Made by a program: the position numbers and the translations under genes
Assembly: GCA_963691705.1 (NCBI GenBank)
Contig: OY829542.1
Location: 25,592,579 to 25,656,578, forward strand
Length of the DNA: 64,000 nt
From: Viola odorata
Taxonomy: Eukaryota > Streptophyta > Magnoliopsida > Malpighiales > Violaceae
Direction of reading: 5' to 3'
Shown here: piece after piece, positions 1 through 10,286 of the stretch
Numbering within the stretch: position 1 is the stretch's first letter
How the letters are laid out: each line of letters begins with the position of its first letter
The notes under the pieces: generated by a model
The model's database searches: none
What the model saw: only the letters and a program-made list of their open reading frames with translations
What the model was told of the DNA's origin: nothing

Positions 1-2509
1 TCACAACTCTTTTGAGTCATGAGTAGGTAACATTCGGCTACCAATTTTTGATTGCCCTTTATCGCTACCACTCCGTCCCAGGAGGGGTATTTCATCTTCA
101 AATGCTTCTGAGATATTACCGCTCCAAAGCGGTTTAGAAAAGGTCGTCCGAGTATAACATTGTAGGGCAAATTTAGATCCACGACAAGGAATAGCAAGCT
201 CTCCGATTGCTTGGAGGTGTCTTCCCTGAAGTAGACTGGCAGAGTAGTTACCCCTGTGACAGGGATTGGGACCCCGTCCACCCCAATTATGGGTTTCTTG
301 CAAGGTATCAATTCGTTGTCGGGCCGCTTCATGAGATTGCATGCTTCCAACGAGAAGAGGTTTACTGCACTTCCGTTATCTATGAGAGCTCTTCTGACTC
401 CGTGACTGGCAATGATGGACGTAACCACTAACGCATCATTATGCGGATAGACAACGCCTTTCTTATCCTCTTCGGAGAAGGCTAACACCATGCGATCTAG
501 AATGCTTATCGTTTCACCTTTCTTGGTCACACCATCTCGATTGCGTTTTTCTCCTAACGCCATCGTCGGTAGTTCTGGTTCATTCATGTAAGGAGTCCCT
601 CCTGCTATGATGTTAATCATAGGGAAGCCCTCGTCATCTACTGCGAACGTTTCCTCACCTCTTCCTGTGAGAGCATTATCCTTTTGTGGGACGCGAGGGG
701 ATACTTGTTGGTTATCTGCGACCCTTTTCGTGGAATTATTTCTGGTGTCCTCTCTTACTTTGGTTGCGAATTCTCCCAAGTAACCCTCCTCCACCAAACG
801 TTCTATTGCTGATTTTAAGTCCCTGCATACTTCTGTAGAATGCCCCCTGGCTTTGTGGAACTTACAATAAGCGTTTTCTCTTCTCCCTAGGAGTACTCCG
901 GGCTTGACGGGCGCAGGGTACCGGATGGGAAGGTTTCGCTATTCCACTATCGCCAAAATCTCTGCCCTTGGTAGATTAAGGGAAGGGAAATCAGGATTGT
1001 ATGCCCGGCTTTTAGAGGAATCTCCTTGGCACTGAGATGGGGAACTGCCAGGCTTTCCCTTTGAAGTGTTACCTTTCCGCCCACTGGAGGTTTTGGGAAT
1101 ATGATCTTTCCGCCGAGCATACTCGTCGGTCAGGCGGTCATCAAGAATGGTATTTGCAGGAGCGTTTGGAATTAGAGGTGCCTCAGGTGGCATGTCATAG
1201 GTTCTATCTCTGCTTTCCTCTTCTTCCATTTTCGCGTAGTTATGAGCTTTAAGTCTTAAAGCGTCCAGAGTCGCTGGAGGGTCCACCATTAGTGCATCTC
1301 TCAATTTACTATAACGGCAGTTCCTCTTCAAGGCCTCTATAGCAAAATCAATGGTAACGCCCGACGTTAGTGACATTTCTAGATCAAATCGACTAAGAAA
1401 TTCCTTCAGAGTTTCCTGAGGCCTTCGACATAGGTCGAATAACGCGGCGGCAGATTTCCTGATTGGAATTGCTGTGCTGAAATGGCTCCAGAACTTAGAT
1501 TCCAACTGTGCGAAATTGCTAATAGATCCGCCAGGAAGGCCCTTGAACCAGAGGCGCGCGACTCTTGATAATGTCATAATAAATATTTGGCATAACGCCG
1601 CATCACTGTGCGTCTGAAACTGCACGAAATCCTTCACCTTATTGATGTGAGAAATGGGATCTCTGGTGCCGTCATAAGTCTCAGTGGGAAGCTTCACATG
1701 CCGACTGACCTTATGGCGTCTTATACGACAGCTAAATGGATGACCTGATGTGTCATCAAGAATTTCACGCTCCTGGCGTGGGGGAGACATTTCCCAGGAC
1801 GCCTCCGATTCTGTGGATCTGGCGTGGGATGTCGCCTAGGAGACCGACTATGGCTTCTAGGCGAGCGAGTTCGATATCTCCTACTGCTGGATCTTTCGCT
1901 GCGTTCAGGGGACAAATCCCTATTTGCTCCTTCCCTTCGACCGTCCCAACAGTTTCTGACCTCTTCCAGGTGTCGATCCTCCAGAGGGATGGGACCTAGA
2001 GGCACTTGCGGCACATAAGGTTCCACTCATCCTTGAGTGAGCTGCACAAAATTAATCGGGGGATCAGCTACGGATAAAGTTGACCGGAGATTTCCCTGTA
2101 ATGATGGTGACAAGGGCCGCTCGGTGACAATAGACGGCGTGAACATGACACGGGGAGGTACACTCGATCCAGAGATTCCAGGTGTCATTCTGGCAGCCAT
2201 TTCAGTCAAATAGTCCAACCGAGAACGAAGGGCCGCTATTTCACTCGCAAAAGGGTATTCTGTACTATTTAACACAAATCCCCTTGAAGTAAGAGTAGAG
2301 AAGCTGGATCCTGCCATTTGAGTCAACGACACGGTCGCCTGCGAGGAAAGGACTTCCCCTGCAGACCTGATCAAAGGGTTTAGGGATTCTGACACGATTT
2401 GTTGCGCTGTCCCAGAAAGTTCAGCAGTAGCAAAAGGGAATAACTGTCTGCGAATCGAGAAGGGAATATTAGAAGATGGAGGTCGCGTCCTCTCCTACTC
2501 AGAAGTCAT
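1..2509 (-). pseudogene. gag: gag-protease of Tat element A (broken)
   Basis: Gag packages element RNA into virus-like particles, and the downstream aspartic protease processes the polyprotein. The natural start is the ATG at 2509, matching the gag start of element B. The frame is broken by TAG at 2497-2495, by TGA just before 2026 (CGA in B), by a one-base deletion near 1795 and by TAG at 941-939 (CAG in B). Intact stretches cover a proline- and serine-rich N-terminal part, an Arg/Ser-rich segment (about 1940-1830), the conserved gag core (1790-939) and a zinc-knuckle-like segment (about 880-830). The protease starts below about 450, with the motif LIDNGSAVNLF and later ILGRPFL. Most lesions are C-to-T type, as expected for methylated, silenced elements. 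Confidence 0.88.
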
Positions 2510-2595
2510 GATTGTTCCGATCTCTGAGTAGAACAGAGCTTGGCTATTAAGGATGCTCAATTAATACACCAAGGCTCTCAACGAGAGCACCAATT

Positions 2596-3179
2596 TGTTA
2601 AGATTTTATCTCTTATGTGATCGGGGGTTTGACTTCCATTAGTCGGAGTTACTGTAGTTGCCGTCGAATCCACCTGCAAGGCGCCGGAGGGGGGCTCCGG
2701 CGTAGACACTCCGATGCTTAAGTCAGTAAGTGTTTTGAAAACAGCAGCGGTTCTAGTAAGTGAATTCTGGCTTACTTGAGGTTTGAATTAAGGGGTATTT
2801 ATAGGCCACTGGTGGCGATAGCAGGGCTTAAGAGCGGTATCCAGGTGAGATGACACTCCGGATGACGTCACGGGCGATACCTGAGGATGACGTCATCAGC
2901 GATACCCGAGGTAGTGTCATGGTGGATGTCTCCGGGGAAGGTATCGGGGGCGATACCTTCGATCATGTCGGGGGCGATAGCTCCATAGGTCCCTGGGATG
3001 GGATGATGCCGTGCGTTAAGAGACGCGTGAGACCTCCCCCCCCCTGAAGTCGATCATCCCAGTAAACGCTTCAAGGTCTGGTAGCGATAGCTTAGATGTC
3101 CGATAAGGCTTGTGGGACTCCATCTTCGGCAGGGGCCATAATTACAGAAATGCCCTTGGGATTGCCTTAATGGTTATCA
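2596..3179 (-). repeat. 5' LTR of Tat element A (584 bp)
   Basis: It aligns along its whole length with the LTRs of element B (6880-7468 and 17617-18201) in inverted orientation. On the minus strand it runs from TGATAACC to TCTTAACA. A TATA box (TATAAATA on minus) lies at 2803-2796. Two perfect TGACGTCA palindromes lie upstream at 2888-2895 and 2873-2880. These mark the U3 promoter and the direction of transcription toward position 1. Confidence 0.92.
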
Positions 3180-3387
3180 ATTATTATTTTTCTTCTCTTA
3201 GTTTTAGAATCAACGAACCAATTCTAGTGACGAGGAAGTCAACCCAGAACTACATTTCCCTAGAGGTCTCTATGGACGATCCTCTTACCACTATCTACAA
3301 GTCCAATGAGGACGGTGATGAGTTGTATTCTACCTCATTTTTCCATTCATTATTACAACTATTTTTTACGCTTTCGATAAGCGATCA
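3180..3387 (+). repeat. 3' end of the 5' LTR of element C
   Basis: The LTR end is placed at GATCA (3383-3387), because the same order (GATCA, then AATTT, then the primer site) occurs at the LTR end of element F (52952-52961). Only the last 208 bp remain next to inserted element A. The stretch has no gene. A short open frame through it is not conserved in D or F. Confidence 0.7.
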
Positions 3388-3392
3388 AATTT

Positions 3393-3410
3393 TGGCACCG
3401 TTGCCAACGG
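3393..3410 (+). promoter_or_regulatory. Primer-binding site of element C (tRNA-Asp type)
   Basis: TGGCACCGTTGCCAACGG differs by a few bases from TGGCGCCGTTGCCGGGGA, the complement of the 3' end of plant tRNA-Asp(GTC), which Athila-like elements use to prime minus-strand DNA synthesis. Equivalent sites occur in F (52962) and D (32470-32453, minus). A short T/G-rich run (about 3411-3455) follows. Confidence 0.75.
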
Positions 3411-3522
3411 TGTTTTGTAGTTTTTGTTTTTGTTTTTATTTTTGTTTTTGTAGTTGATGACCAGGTCCTAAAAAGAAGAATTACTTCCTTACAATCCAGA
3501 GCTCATAAGGACCAAGATATAG

Positions 3523-5931
3523 ATGAGAAAGAAAGCTAAGAGAAAGTTCAAAGAGGAGAGTGAATCGGAAGTTTCTGGTTCACAAAAAGATTTCAGCTCA
3601 GATAACGATCTTGGCCAAGCCGTAGGCCAAGAAGGAAATCAGATTCCAGTCATGGTAGAAAATCAGCAAGAACGAACCATGAGAGAGTTGAATAGAGGAG
3701 TTGAGCGGGAGACCTATTCCTGCATTCAGTTAGCCCCATACCAAATGATTGGTTCATTAAAACCAACATAATAGTGAATCTCACTAAATTCCACGACCAC
3801 TCAAATAAAAATCCGTACAACCATTTAAGAAAATTACACATTCAGTGTCACACCTTGAAGCCAGCTAGCATTTCCATTGAAAGAGCCAAGCTAAAAGGAT
3901 TCCCCTGTCACTTGAGGACTCAGCAAAAACTTGGTTTTACAGCCTTCCCCACAACACCATAACTACATGGGGAGAGATGTCCTCAGTCTTCCTGAATAAA
4001 TACTGGAACGTAACCAAAGCAGGGGCCGCTAGGGAGAACTTAGTTTCTGTCCAGCAAATAGGCAATGAGAGCCTTAGTGAGTATCACCAAAGGTTCTGAG
4101 ATTTGTAAGATATATGCTTTATACATGGAGTGACAGATCAACTCTTAATCTAGTATTTTTATGACAGAATGAGCCAAAAAGACAAAGAGCAAGTAGATGC
4201 CGCAGCTGGAGGAGCCCTCCAGGATCTCACACCAAGAAGGGCCAAGCTATTGCTCCAGAAAATGGCAGACAATTGCCAAAATAATGCCTCTATAAAGAGA
4301 AATTCAGTCCCTTCTAATCTAAACGCAATTAATGTTGAGCAAAAATTGACTGAAATATATAATATGCTCATCAATCTTTCTGCAGGAACATAGGTGCAAA
4401 TGGGAGGGCCAGAACAGGTAGCCATGGTTTTTGAAATATGCCAACAGCTAGATCACCCAACCCACAGTTGCTACATGGTGAAACAACCAAGAGAACCAGT
4501 TCAAGTAAATGCAACCTATGGATATAACCAGGGGCAATAGAAATTCCCCCATGAGAGCAATCAATACTTCTGGAGGAGCCATCCTAACTTTAAGTGGAGA
4601 CAGCACCCGATGCCCCAATAAAATCAAACTGCACCTCAACAGTACCAGCAAGCACAACAACCTCAATAGTCTCCTATTAGTTTCCAACATTTTGTGCCAC
4701 GACCCAACTACCATCTGCACCTCAACCTCTGAAGCTCACTAGTGTGCCTATAGAAGAGACCCTTCAGAAGTTCATGCAAGCAACCTAGTCCAGCTTGGTA
4801 GAAATGAAGAAGTATATCAATCAGTTGGCACAAAAACAGCAGCCGGACATACAGGGTAAATTACCTTCTACCATAGTGGATAACCCCAAGCACATTGTGA
4901 GTGCTATCAGTCTTAGGAGTGGGAGTGTATTACCAGAGAGGGAAGGTGCAAAGACAGACAGGGAGATGGATACACAACAGTCCTAGAAGGCAGATGAAGA
5001 TGATGAAGAAATCCAGACTGAGACAATCATGGCCAAGCCCGACATTCCAGTAGAAACAGAAAAATAGGACTCAGTCTTGGCCAAGCTAGATGAGAAGGTC
5101 ACCACCCAGGAGGAAGAAATAGAGATTCCACCCCTTTTTCCTCCCAGATCCTCAAAACAGAAAAGAAAGGATGAAGCAAAGGAATTTATGAAATTTTTTT
5201 GAAAAATTGTTGTTAATATTCCTATGCTTGATTTAATAGCTAAAAGACCTTCTTATGCTAAATTTCTCAACGAGTTGTGTGCTAACAAAAGAAAACTTCC
5301 AGGTATTGAAAGGGTTAACCTTAACCAAAATGTTTTTGCAGTTATAAAGTTCTAGCTCCCCGATAAATGTAAGGATCAAAGCACTTTTACAATCCCATGT
5401 AAAATAGGAAACAAAAATGTGGAAAAAGCCCTTTGTGATTTAGGAGTTGGAATCAATATGATGTCCTTGAGTGAGTATAAGACATTGCAGATAGGAGAAA
5501 TGAAGGAAACTCAAGTGGTGATTCAGTTGGCAAACAGAATAATCATTCACCCTCTGGGAGTTGTGGAGGATGTTCTTGTCCAGGTTAATAATTTCATTTA
5601 TCTAGTTGATTTCTATATTGTTGAGATGAATACTGACCTTCCTTCCAGTGCCATAGATGTTCTTTTAGGAAGGCCATTCCTAAGGACAGCTAGAGCTAAA
5701 ATAGATGTCTATGAAGGAAGCATAATTATGGAGTTTGATGGCAGAATAATCAAGTTCTATATGAGTGAAGGGATAAACCATCCTAATGAATTACATAGCT
5801 TGAATTTTCTTGATGTTTTAGATCCCCTTGTAGAAGAAATTGCAAATATTTGTGCTAACGACCCCTTCGAGTATGTTTTGAGCAGCGAAATCTCAACTAT
5901 GAAACTAGAAGAATTGGAGGATAGAATATGA
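3523..5931 (+). pseudogene. gag: gag-protease of Athila-type element C (decayed)
   Basis: An ATG at 3523 opens a charged N-terminus, and gag fragments follow in several frames (3774-3962, 4169-4393, 4795-4986) separated by stops. Comparable segments are recognisable in the gag regions of D and F. The longest open piece, 5419-5931 (170 codons), is the retropepsin-like domain: it has the active-site variant CDLGVGIN near its start and the flap-like LGRPFLRTARAKIDVY farther on. This order (gag, CDLG protease, LGRPFL) is the same as in D and F. No full-length product is possible. Short C/T changes creating TAG and TGA dominate, which suggests long methylation-driven decay. Confidence 0.8.
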
Positions 5932-6874
5932 GACCAGAAGGAGCTTAAGGACACATTGGCATATCTTAACAAAACAGACTCGATCTTGGCCAATCCTATG
6001 GCCAAGCCACAAGAATAAACTTTAAGTTGCCAATCATTGCAATCTATAGATTCTATGCTTTTACCTTCCATTATGCAGGCACCAAAGCTAGAGTTGAAGG
6101 CTTTGCCATCTCGGCCAAGCTGACACCTTACTTATAATCATCTCAGCCAAGCTGACAAAAGATGAGAAGGACAGATTAGTGAGTGTCCTAAAGGAGCACA
6201 GAGAAGCAATTGGCTGGACAATGGCAGACATTAAGGACATATCCCTCACCATCTGTACCCACAAAATACATGTGGAAGAGGATAAGAAATCAATCAGACA
6301 ACCCAGAGGAGATTAAACCCTCCAATGATGGAAGTTGTCAAGAAAGAAATCATTAAGTTACTTGATGTTGGGGTAATTTACCCAATTTCTAACAGTTCCT
6401 GGGTCTCTCCCGTGCAAGTGGTTCCCAAGAAAATAGGCATCACGGTTGTTGAAGGAGAGGATGGAACAAAGAGAACAACTAGAATCCAAAATGGATGGCG
6501 GGTCTGCATAGATTAGCGCAAGCTGAACCAAGTGACTAGAACAGATCATTTTCCGTTGCCATTCATTGACCAAATGGTAGAGAGATTGACTGGTAAGTCT
6601 CATTACTATTTTCTGGACAGGTATTCAGGATTTCATCAGATCCCGGTGGTACCCGAGGATCAAGAGAAGACGAAATATACCTGCCCGTTTGGAACATTTA
6701 CATACAAGCGCATGCCATTTTGATTGTGTAATGCACCAGCCACCTTTCAAAGGTGTATGATAAGTATATTTTTAGAATATGTTAAGAAGAGTATTGAATT
6801 TTTTATGGATGATTTCACCGTGTATGGTGATAATTTTGATCAGTGCTTGTTTAATTGGAAAAACATTCTGAAAA
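5932..6874 (+). pseudogene. pol: Reverse transcriptase N-terminal half of element C (split by B)
   Basis: This stretch encodes the linker and first half of an Athila-type reverse transcriptase. Readable motifs include RIQNGWRVCID, HFPLPFIDQM, the YSGFHQIPV block and FMDDFTVYGDNF, where MDD is the catalytic aspartate pair. TAG at 6514-6516 and TGA at 6721-6723 interrupt it; the latter replaces the Gly of the MPFGLCN block. The frame ends at 6874, where element B begins, and resumes at 18207 with the next residues of the same palm domain. This split is clean evidence that B jumped into C. Confidence 0.85.
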
Positions 6875-6879
6875 GATGT

Positions 6880-7468
6880 TGATAACCATTAAGGCAATCC
6901 TAAGGGCATTTCTGTAATTATGACCCCTGCCGACGATGGAGTCCCACAAGCCTTATCAGACATCCAAGCTATCGCTACCAGACCTTGGAGCATTTACTGG
7001 GATGGTCGACTTCAGCGGGGGGGAGGGAGGTCTCACGCGTCTCTTAACGCACGACATCATCCCATCCCAGGGACCCATAGAGCTATCGCCCCCAACATGA
7101 TCGAAGGTATCGCCCCCGATACCTTCCCCAGAGACATCCACCATGACACTACCTCGGGTATCGTTGATGACGTCATCCTCAAGTATCGCCCGTGACGTCA
7201 TCCGGAGCGTCATCTCACCTGGATACCGCTCTTAAGCCCTGCTATCGCCACCAGTGGCCTATAAATACCCCTTAATTCAAACCTCAAGTAAGCCAGAATT
7301 CACTGACTAGAACCGCTGCTATTTTTGAACCACTTACTGACTTAAGCATCGGAGTGTCTACGCCGGAGCCCCCCCTCCGGCGCCTTGCAGGTGGATTCGA
7401 CGGCAACTACAGCAACTCCGACCAATGGAAGTCAACCCACCGATCACATAAGAGATAAAATCTTAACA
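6880..7468 (+). repeat. 5' LTR of element B (589 bp)
   Basis: Direct repeat of 17617-18201 and inverted repeat of A's LTR. It begins TGATAACC and ends TCTTAACA. It differs from the 3' LTR by scattered substitutions and a few inserted G/A bases near 7020-7030. Confidence 0.96.
7168..7267 (+). promoter_or_regulatory. U3 promoter of element B with TGACGTCA pair and TATA box
   Basis: Two perfect TGACGTCA palindromes, the core site for plant TGA/bZIP factors, lie 25 bp apart (7168-7175 and 7193-7200), and a TATA box, TATAAATA, follows at 7260-7267. The spacing and order repeat in the 3' LTR (17901-17908, 17926-17933) and, inverted, in A (2873-2895). Repeated TATCGCC words surround the sites. The function is inferred from the motifs alone. 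Confidence 0.7.
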
Positions 7469-7554
7469 AATTTATGCTTTCATTGAGAGCCTTGGTGTAT
7501 TAAGTGAGCATCCTTAATAGCCAAGCTCTGTTCTACCCAGAGATTGGAACAATC

Positions 7555-9249
7555 ATGACTTCTGAGTCGGAGCGGACGCGACCTCCCTCTTCTAATATTC
7601 CCTTCTCGATTCGCAGACAGTTATTCCCTTTTGCTACTGCTGAACTTTCTGGGACAGCGCAACAAATCATTTCAGAATCCCTAATTCCTTTGATCAGGTC
7701 TGCAGAGGAAGTCCTTTCCTCGCAGGCGACCGTGTCGTTGTCCCAAATGGCGGGATCCAGCTTCTCTACTCCTACTTCAAGGGGATTTGTGTTAAATAGT
7801 ACAGAACACCCTTTTGCGAGTGAAATAGCGGCCCTTCGTTCTCGGTTGGACTATTTGATTGAAATGGCTGCCAGAATGACACCCGGAATCTCTGGATCGA
7901 GTGTACCTCCCTGTGTCATGTTCACGTCGTCTATTGTCACCGAGCGGCCCTTGTCACCATCATTACAGGGAAATCTCCGGTCAACTTTATCCATAGCTGA
8001 TCCCCCGATTAATTTTGTGCAGCTCACTCAAGGACGAGTGGAACCTTATGTGCCGCAAGTTCCTCTAGGTCCCATCCCTCTGGAGGATCGGCACCTGAAA
8101 GAGGTCAGAAACCGTTGGGACGGTCGAAGGGAAGGAGCAAATAGGGATTTGTCCCCTGAACGCAGCGAAAGATCCAGCAGTAGGAGATATCGAACTCGCT
8201 CGCCTAGAAGCCATAGTCGGTCTCCTAGGCGACATCCCACGCCAGATCCACGAAATCGGAGGCGTCCTGCGGAAATGTCTTTCCCACGCCAGGAGCGTGA
8301 AATTCTTGATGACACATCAGGTCATCCATTTAGCCGTCGTATAAGACGCCATAAGGTCAGTCGGCATGTGAAGCTTCCCACCGAGACTTATGACGGCACC
8401 AGAGATCTCATTTCTCACATCAATAAGGTGAAGGATTTCGTGCAGTTTCAGACGCACAGTGATGTGGCGTTATGCCAAATATTTGTTATGACATTATTAG
8501 GAGTCCCGCGCCTCTAGTTCGAGGGCCTTCCCGGCAGATCTATTAGTAATTTCGCACAGTTGGAATCCAAGTTCCGGAGCTGTTTCAGCACAGCAATTCC
8601 AATCAGGAAATCTACCGCTGCGTTATTCGACCTGCGTCGAAGACCTCAGGAAACTCTGAAGGAATTTCTTAGTCGATTTGATCTGGAAATGTCACTAACG
8701 GCAGGCGTTACCATTGATTTTGCTATAGAGGCCTTGAAGAGGAACTGCCGTTATAGTAAATTGAGAGATGCACTAATGGTGGACCCTCCAGCGACTGTGG
8801 ACGCTTTAAGACTTAAAGCCCATAACTACGCGAAAATGGAAGAAGAGGAAAACATAGATAGAACCTATGGCATGCCACCTGAGGCACCTCTGATTCCAAA
8901 CGCTCCTGCAAATACCATTCTTGATGACCGCCTCACCGACGAGTATGCTCGGTGGAAAGACCATATTCCCAAAACCTCCAGTGGGCGGAAAGGTAACACT
9001 TCAAAAGGAAAGCCTAGCAGTTCCTCATCTCAGCGCCAAGGAGATTCCTCTAAAAGCCGGGCATACGATCCTAATTTCCCTTCCCTTAATCTACCAAGGG
9101 CAGAGATTTTGGCGATAATGGAACAGCGAAACCTTCCCATCCGGTACCCTGCGCCCGTCAAGCCCGGAGTACTCCTGGGGAGAAGAGAAAATGCTTATTG
9201 TAAGTTCCACAAAGCCAGGGGCATTCTACAGAAGTATGCAGGGACTTAA
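7555..9249 (+). pseudogene. gag: gag of Tat element B (one stop, one frameshift)
   Basis: This is the structural gag protein. The start is the ATG at 7555, conserved in A. It reads Ser/Pro-rich N-terminus, an Arg/Ser-rich stretch (about residues 200-240) and the retrotransposon gag core beginning near residue 260. TAG at 8515-8517 replaces the Trp seen in A; the same frame then continues to 9249. Near 9222 one base is missing compared with A (GGGGG to GGGG), which shifts the zinc-knuckle-like region (CKFHKARG in both, then lost) out of frame, so the true continuation is the frame starting at 9267. Without these two lesions gag and pol would be a single polyprotein frame. Confidence 0.9.
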
Positions 9250-9266
9250 AATCAGCAATAGAACGT

Positions 9267-10286
9267 TTGGTGGAGGAAGGTTACTTGGGAGAATTCACAA
9301 CTAAAGTAAGAGAAGACACCAGAAATAATTCCACGAAAAGGGTCGCAGATGACCGACAAGTATCCCCTTGCGTCCCACAAAAGGATAATGCTCTCAGAGG
9401 AAGAGGTGAGGAAACGTTCGCAGTAGATGACGAGGGCTTCCCTATGATTAACATCATAGCGGGAGGGACTCCTTACATGGATGAACCAGAACTACCGACG
9501 ACGACGTTAGGAGAAAAACGCAAGCGAGATGGCGTGACAAAGAAAGGTGAAACGATAAGCATTCTAGATCGCATGGTGTTAGCCTTCTCCGAAGAGGACG
9601 AGAAAGGCGTTGTCTATCCGCATAATGATACGTTGGTGGTTACGCCCATCATTGCCAGTCACGGAGTCAGAAGAACTCTCATAGATAATGGGAGTGTAGT
9701 AAACCTCTTCTCGTTGGAAGCGTACAATCTCATGAAACGGCCCGACAATGAATTGATACCTTGAAAGAAACCCATAATTGGGGTGGACGGGGTCCCAATC
9801 CCTATCACAGGGGTAACTACTCTGCCAGTCTACTTCAGGGAAGACACCCCCAAGCGATCGGAGGGCTTGCTATTCCTTGTTGTGGATCTAAACTTGCCCT
9901 ACAATGTTATACTCGGACGACCTTTCCTCAACCGCTTTGGAGCGGTAATATCTCAGAAGCATTTAAAGATGAAATACCCCTCCTGGGACGGAGTGGTAGC
10001 GATAAAGGGCAACCAAAAATTGGCGGCCGAATGTTACCTACTCATGACTCAAAAGAGTTGTGATAGGTATGTATGTATAACAGCGGACCCATATGAACAA
10101 GGCGATGAGAAGTGCACCCAACCCCTTGACAAAATGGTACCTGTACTGGTAATCGGCATAGAAAAAGCAGATTTCCTTGTCAGCGAAAGGCTCAGTTCAG
10201 AAGAAAACCTTCAGTTGGCCCGATTATTGAACAAGTGTCGAGGAGAATTTGCATGGAAACCCGCAGACATGCCGGGTATATCGTGA
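9267..10286 (+). pseudogene. pol: Aspartic protease region of Tat element B
   Basis: This segment is in the downstream frame after the gag frameshift. It holds the retropepsin-like protease that processes the polyprotein: the active-site segment LIDNGSVVNLFSLEAYNL (DNG in place of DTG/DSG) lies near 9680-9735, and ILGRPFLNRFGAVIS lies near 9910-9955. TGA at 9762-9764 replaces a Cys codon present in A, and TGA at 10284-10286 ends the open stretch before reverse transcriptase. The frame is the same as that of the reverse transcriptase and integrase. Confidence 0.86.

Larger units (their letters stand above)
1..3179 (-). mobile_element. Tat-lineage Ty3/gypsy retrotransposon A, 5' part (partial)
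   Basis: This is the 5' LTR, leader, gag and start of protease of a Ty3/gypsy element read on the minus strand; the rest lies beyond position 1. Nearly every codon has a counterpart in complete element B (7555-10060, opposite strand), so A and B belong to one family. The LTR starts with TG at 3179 and ends with CA at 2596. A primer-binding-like stretch follows at 2592-2573, reading TGGTGCTCTCGTTGAGAGCC on the minus strand. The five bases beyond the LTR (3180-3184, ATTAT) should be one target duplication; its partner is outside the window. The outer flank is the LTR of Athila-type element C, so A inserted there. Lineage is by homology to B, whose dual RNase H is typical of Tat. Confidence 0.9.
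3180..6874 (+). mobile_element. Athila-type Ty3/gypsy element C, left half
   Basis: This is an old, heavily mutated element with a partial 5' LTR (3180-3387), a primer-binding site, gag, protease and the first part of reverse transcriptase. It stops at 6874 where element B inserted; the same reverse transcriptase resumes at 18207. The 5' LTR start is missing because element A inserted at 3180. The Athila assignment rests on the FMDD catalytic box, the sequence around LPFIDQMVERLTGK, and the primer site. Stop codons interrupt every domain. Confidence 0.85.
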
